DNA of 16,406 nucleotides, taken from assembly GCA_964429355.1 (NCBI GenBank), contig CAYSCH010000213.1, positions 1 through 16,406 of the forward strand, read 5' to 3'. The notes beneath the pieces are model-generated. The model saw only the letters and a program-made list of their open reading frames with translations, did not search any database and had not been told where the DNA came from. How positions within the stretch are numbered: position 1 is the stretch's first letter; every line of letters starts with the position of its first letter. Positions 14,728 through 16,406 of the stretch are shown here, piece by piece. The translations under genes and the position numbers were made by a program. Source of the DNA: JAAYAY01 sp964429355. GTDB lineage: Bacteria > Planctomycetota > Planctomycetia > Pirellulales > Thermoguttaceae.

Positions 14728-16406
14728 TCAGTTCTCCGACATCTTCGCCACCCGGGTCAACTCTTCGATGGTTGTCATTCCCTGGCACACCTTTCGGAGC
14801 CCGTCGACATAGAGAGTGCTCATGCCTTCAGCCACCGCCGCACGGCGGATTTCTGTGGCCGGGGCCTCGTTGAACGTCAGCTCCCTGACCGCCGCCGACA
14901 TCAGCATCAGCTCGAAAATTGCCCTTCGTCCGCGGAAACCGCTATGCCCACAACTGGTGCAGCCCTTGCCCCTCATGAAGGTTGCTTTCTTGGCCATCTC
15001 GGCAGGCACGCCGGCGGCCTCCAAAACAGCGTCGCTTGGTCGGTATTCCTCTTTGCATTTCTGGCAAACAATGCGTACCAGGCGCTGCGCCATGATCGCC
15101 ACCACGCTGCTCGAGACCAGGTAAGCGGCCACACCCATGTCGATCAGACGTGTAACAGCACTGGGCGCATCGTTCGTATGCAGTGTACTGAATACCAAGT
15201 GTCCCGTCAAAGATGCCTGGATCCCCATCTGTGCAGTTTCAAGGTCTCGCATTTCTCCCACGAGGATGATGTTTGGAGCCTGACGCAACATCGCACGAAT
15301 CACCCGGGCAAAGTCCAGACCGATACTGTGCTTGATCTCCACCTGGTTGATCCCCGGAAGGTAGTACTCGACGGGGTCCTCGGCCGTGATAATCTTCCGG
15401 TCCGGCGTGTTCAGTTCGTTCAGCGCCGCATACAGCGAGGTCGTCTTGCCCGAACCGGTTGGCCCCGTCACCAGGATGATCCCATTGGGCCGCGCGATCA
15501 GGTTCTTGAAGACCTTGTAGTTGGCGTCGTCGAAACCAAGTTCCCGCAATCCGACCTTGATGCTGTCTTTGTCCAGAATCCGCATCACGATCGACTGCCC
15601 GTGGTTGGTGGGGATTACGCTGACCCGAAGGTCCAGTTCCTTTTCGCCCACCGTGATCTTGATTCGACCGTCCTGCGTACGACGGCGTTCGGCAATGTCG
15701 AGTTTGGCGAGAATCTTGATGCGAGATAGCAGTGCTCCCTGCAACCTTTTCGGGGGGCTGTCGCGTTCCACCAGCACGCCGTCGATTCGGTAGCGGATCC
15801 GAACTCGATCTTCAAAGGGCTCCACGTGGATATCCGACGCCCGGAGGTTCACCGCCTCGCTGATCAGAAGATGGGTAAGGCGGACGATTGGGGCAGACGA
15901 GTCGTCGATGGCCTCATTCCCGCTGATACGCTCGTCGGCGGCCTCGGCAAAATCGATGGCCGTATCAGTGAATTCCTGGAGCATCGAGTCGGCGCTTTCC
16001 CCAACCGTCTGGCCGTAATGCCGGTTGATCGACTCGATGATCGAGGCTCGGGGGGCAAGAACCGGCTCGATGGGCTGGTTGAGGATGAACCGCAGTTTCT
16101 CAAACGTCTCGAAATCGTCTGGATCGCTCACGACCACACGCAGGCTGCCGTCTTCTTCTGCCAGAGGCAGAATCGCATTTTCCCGAGCCACCGACTCGGG
16201 AACCATCTCGATGATGGCCGGCGGCACCGTCACGTCGGCCAGGCGGATGTACTCCAGTCCATGTTGTTCGGCCATGGCCTGGGCCACGTCCTCACCGGAG
16301 ACGTAGCCGAGCCGGTCGAGAGCGTCCGGCAGTTTGAGGTCCGACTGACGGGCCATCTGCTCGGCTTCGGAGAGGTGGTCAAGTCCAACTAGCCGTTGCG
16401 CTATCA
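14728..16406 (-). CDS. gspE: GspE/PilB-type secretion ATPase, 5' partial
   Basis: Cytoplasmic hexameric ATPase that powers pseudopilus or pilus assembly through GspF/PilC. Residues are numbered from the first in-window ATG (16356). MshEN-like N-terminal domain to about residue 115, then the T2SSE core: RIRYRIDG (186-193), Walker A GPTGSGKT (298-305, Lys304 intact), Asp box AEDPVEY (325-331), Walker B IILVGEMRD (363-371), His box STLHTND (390-396), and a zinc-type tetracysteine C431/C434 and C466/C469. The 16 codons upstream of the ATG are open to the window edge. They read like the end of the first MshEN helical repeat (LVGLDHLSEAEQ), and there is no Shine-Dalgarno sequence before that ATG, so the true start is probably outside the window. 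The usual RQDPD before Walker B is RQAPN here. It lies 461 bp upstream of pilT and ends with TGA. This is the ATPase of the locus with complete nucleotide-binding motifs. GspE versus PilB cannot be decided from sequence alone. Confidence 0.93.
   Translation of the reverse strand, partial: IAQRLVGLDHLSEAEQMARQSDLKLPDALDRLGYVSGEDVAQAMAEQHGLEYIRLADVTVPPAIIEMVPESVARENAILPLAEEDGSLRVVVSDPDDFETFEKLRFILNQPIEPVLAPRASIIESINRHYGQTVGESADSMLQEFTDTAIDFAEAADERISGNEAIDDSSAPIVRLTHLLISEAVNLRASDIHVEPFEDRVRIRYRIDGVLVERDSPPKRLQGALLSRIKILAKLDIAERRRTQDGRIKITVGEKELDLRVSVIPTNHGQSIVMRILDKDSIKVGLRELGFDDANYKVFKNLIARPNGIILVTGPTGSGKTTSLYAALNELNTPDRKIITAEDPVEYYLPGINQVEIKHSIGLDFARVIRAMLRQAPNIILVGEMRDLETAQMGIQASLTGHLVFSTLHTNDAPSAVTRLIDMGVAAYLVSSSVVAIMAQRLVRIVCQKCKEEYRPSDAVLEAAGVPAEMAKKATFMRGKGCTSCGHSGFRGRRAIFELMLMSAAVRELTFNEAPATEIRRAAVAEGMSTLYVDGLRKVCQGMTTIEELTRVAKMSEN

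Overview
The window is one stretch of a pseudopilus / type IV-filament-like secretion locus, read entirely on the minus strand (right to left in window coordinates). Nine genes lie in order: a secretion ATPase (GspE/PilB type, 5' end outside the window), the retraction ATPase PilT, a second GspE/PilB-type ATPase, the inner-membrane platform protein GspF/PilC, four prepilin-type proteins (GspG-like, a second GspG-like, GspH/FimT-like, GspI/PilV-like) and a very long GspK/PulK-like protein whose 3' end runs off the left edge. No rRNA, tRNA, CRISPR array or insertion sequence was seen.

The source is most likely a member of the Planctomycetota. This is an inference from style: unusually large minor pseudopilins, 'D-x-D-x-D-G' loops next to W/F-containing segments, the 'LNRPFGNG' segment in the giant protein, and tandem low-complexity repeats between genes. 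Nothing in the window gives a species, and no taxonomic marker gene is present.

Layout, right to left: 16406-14728 gspE-type ATPase (partial); 14727-14267 a 461-bp gap with a perfect 10-bp inverted repeat; 14266-13166 pilT; a 32-bp gap made largely of a 7-bp repeat; 13133-11409 second gspE-type ATPase, whose Walker A lysine is glutamine; 11408-11068 a gap holding about 30 heptamer repeats; 11067-9742 gspF; 9741-9392 a gap with four 33-bp repeats and a short heptamer array; 9391-8384 gspG; 8345-7245 second prepilin; 7245-5845 GspH-like; 5848-4274 GspI/PilV-like; a 194-bp gap; 4079-1 (partial) giant GspK-like. The last four prepilin/pseudopilin genes are tightly packed (TGATG and ATGA overlaps), pointing to a single transcript with translational coupling.

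Working model: the ATPases drive or retract a filament through GspF. The filament shaft would be the GspG-type subunit, and its tip the GspH-, GspI- and GspK-like proteins. PilT, together with two GspE/PilB-type ATPases, makes this a hybrid between type II secretion and type IV pili. The outer-membrane secretin, the assembly proteins (GspC/L/M or PilM/N/O) and the prepilin peptidase are not in the window. The observations most worth following are the natural K-to-Q Walker A variant, the size of the GspK-like protein, and a family of related 7-bp tandem repeats confined to the gaps of this one operon.
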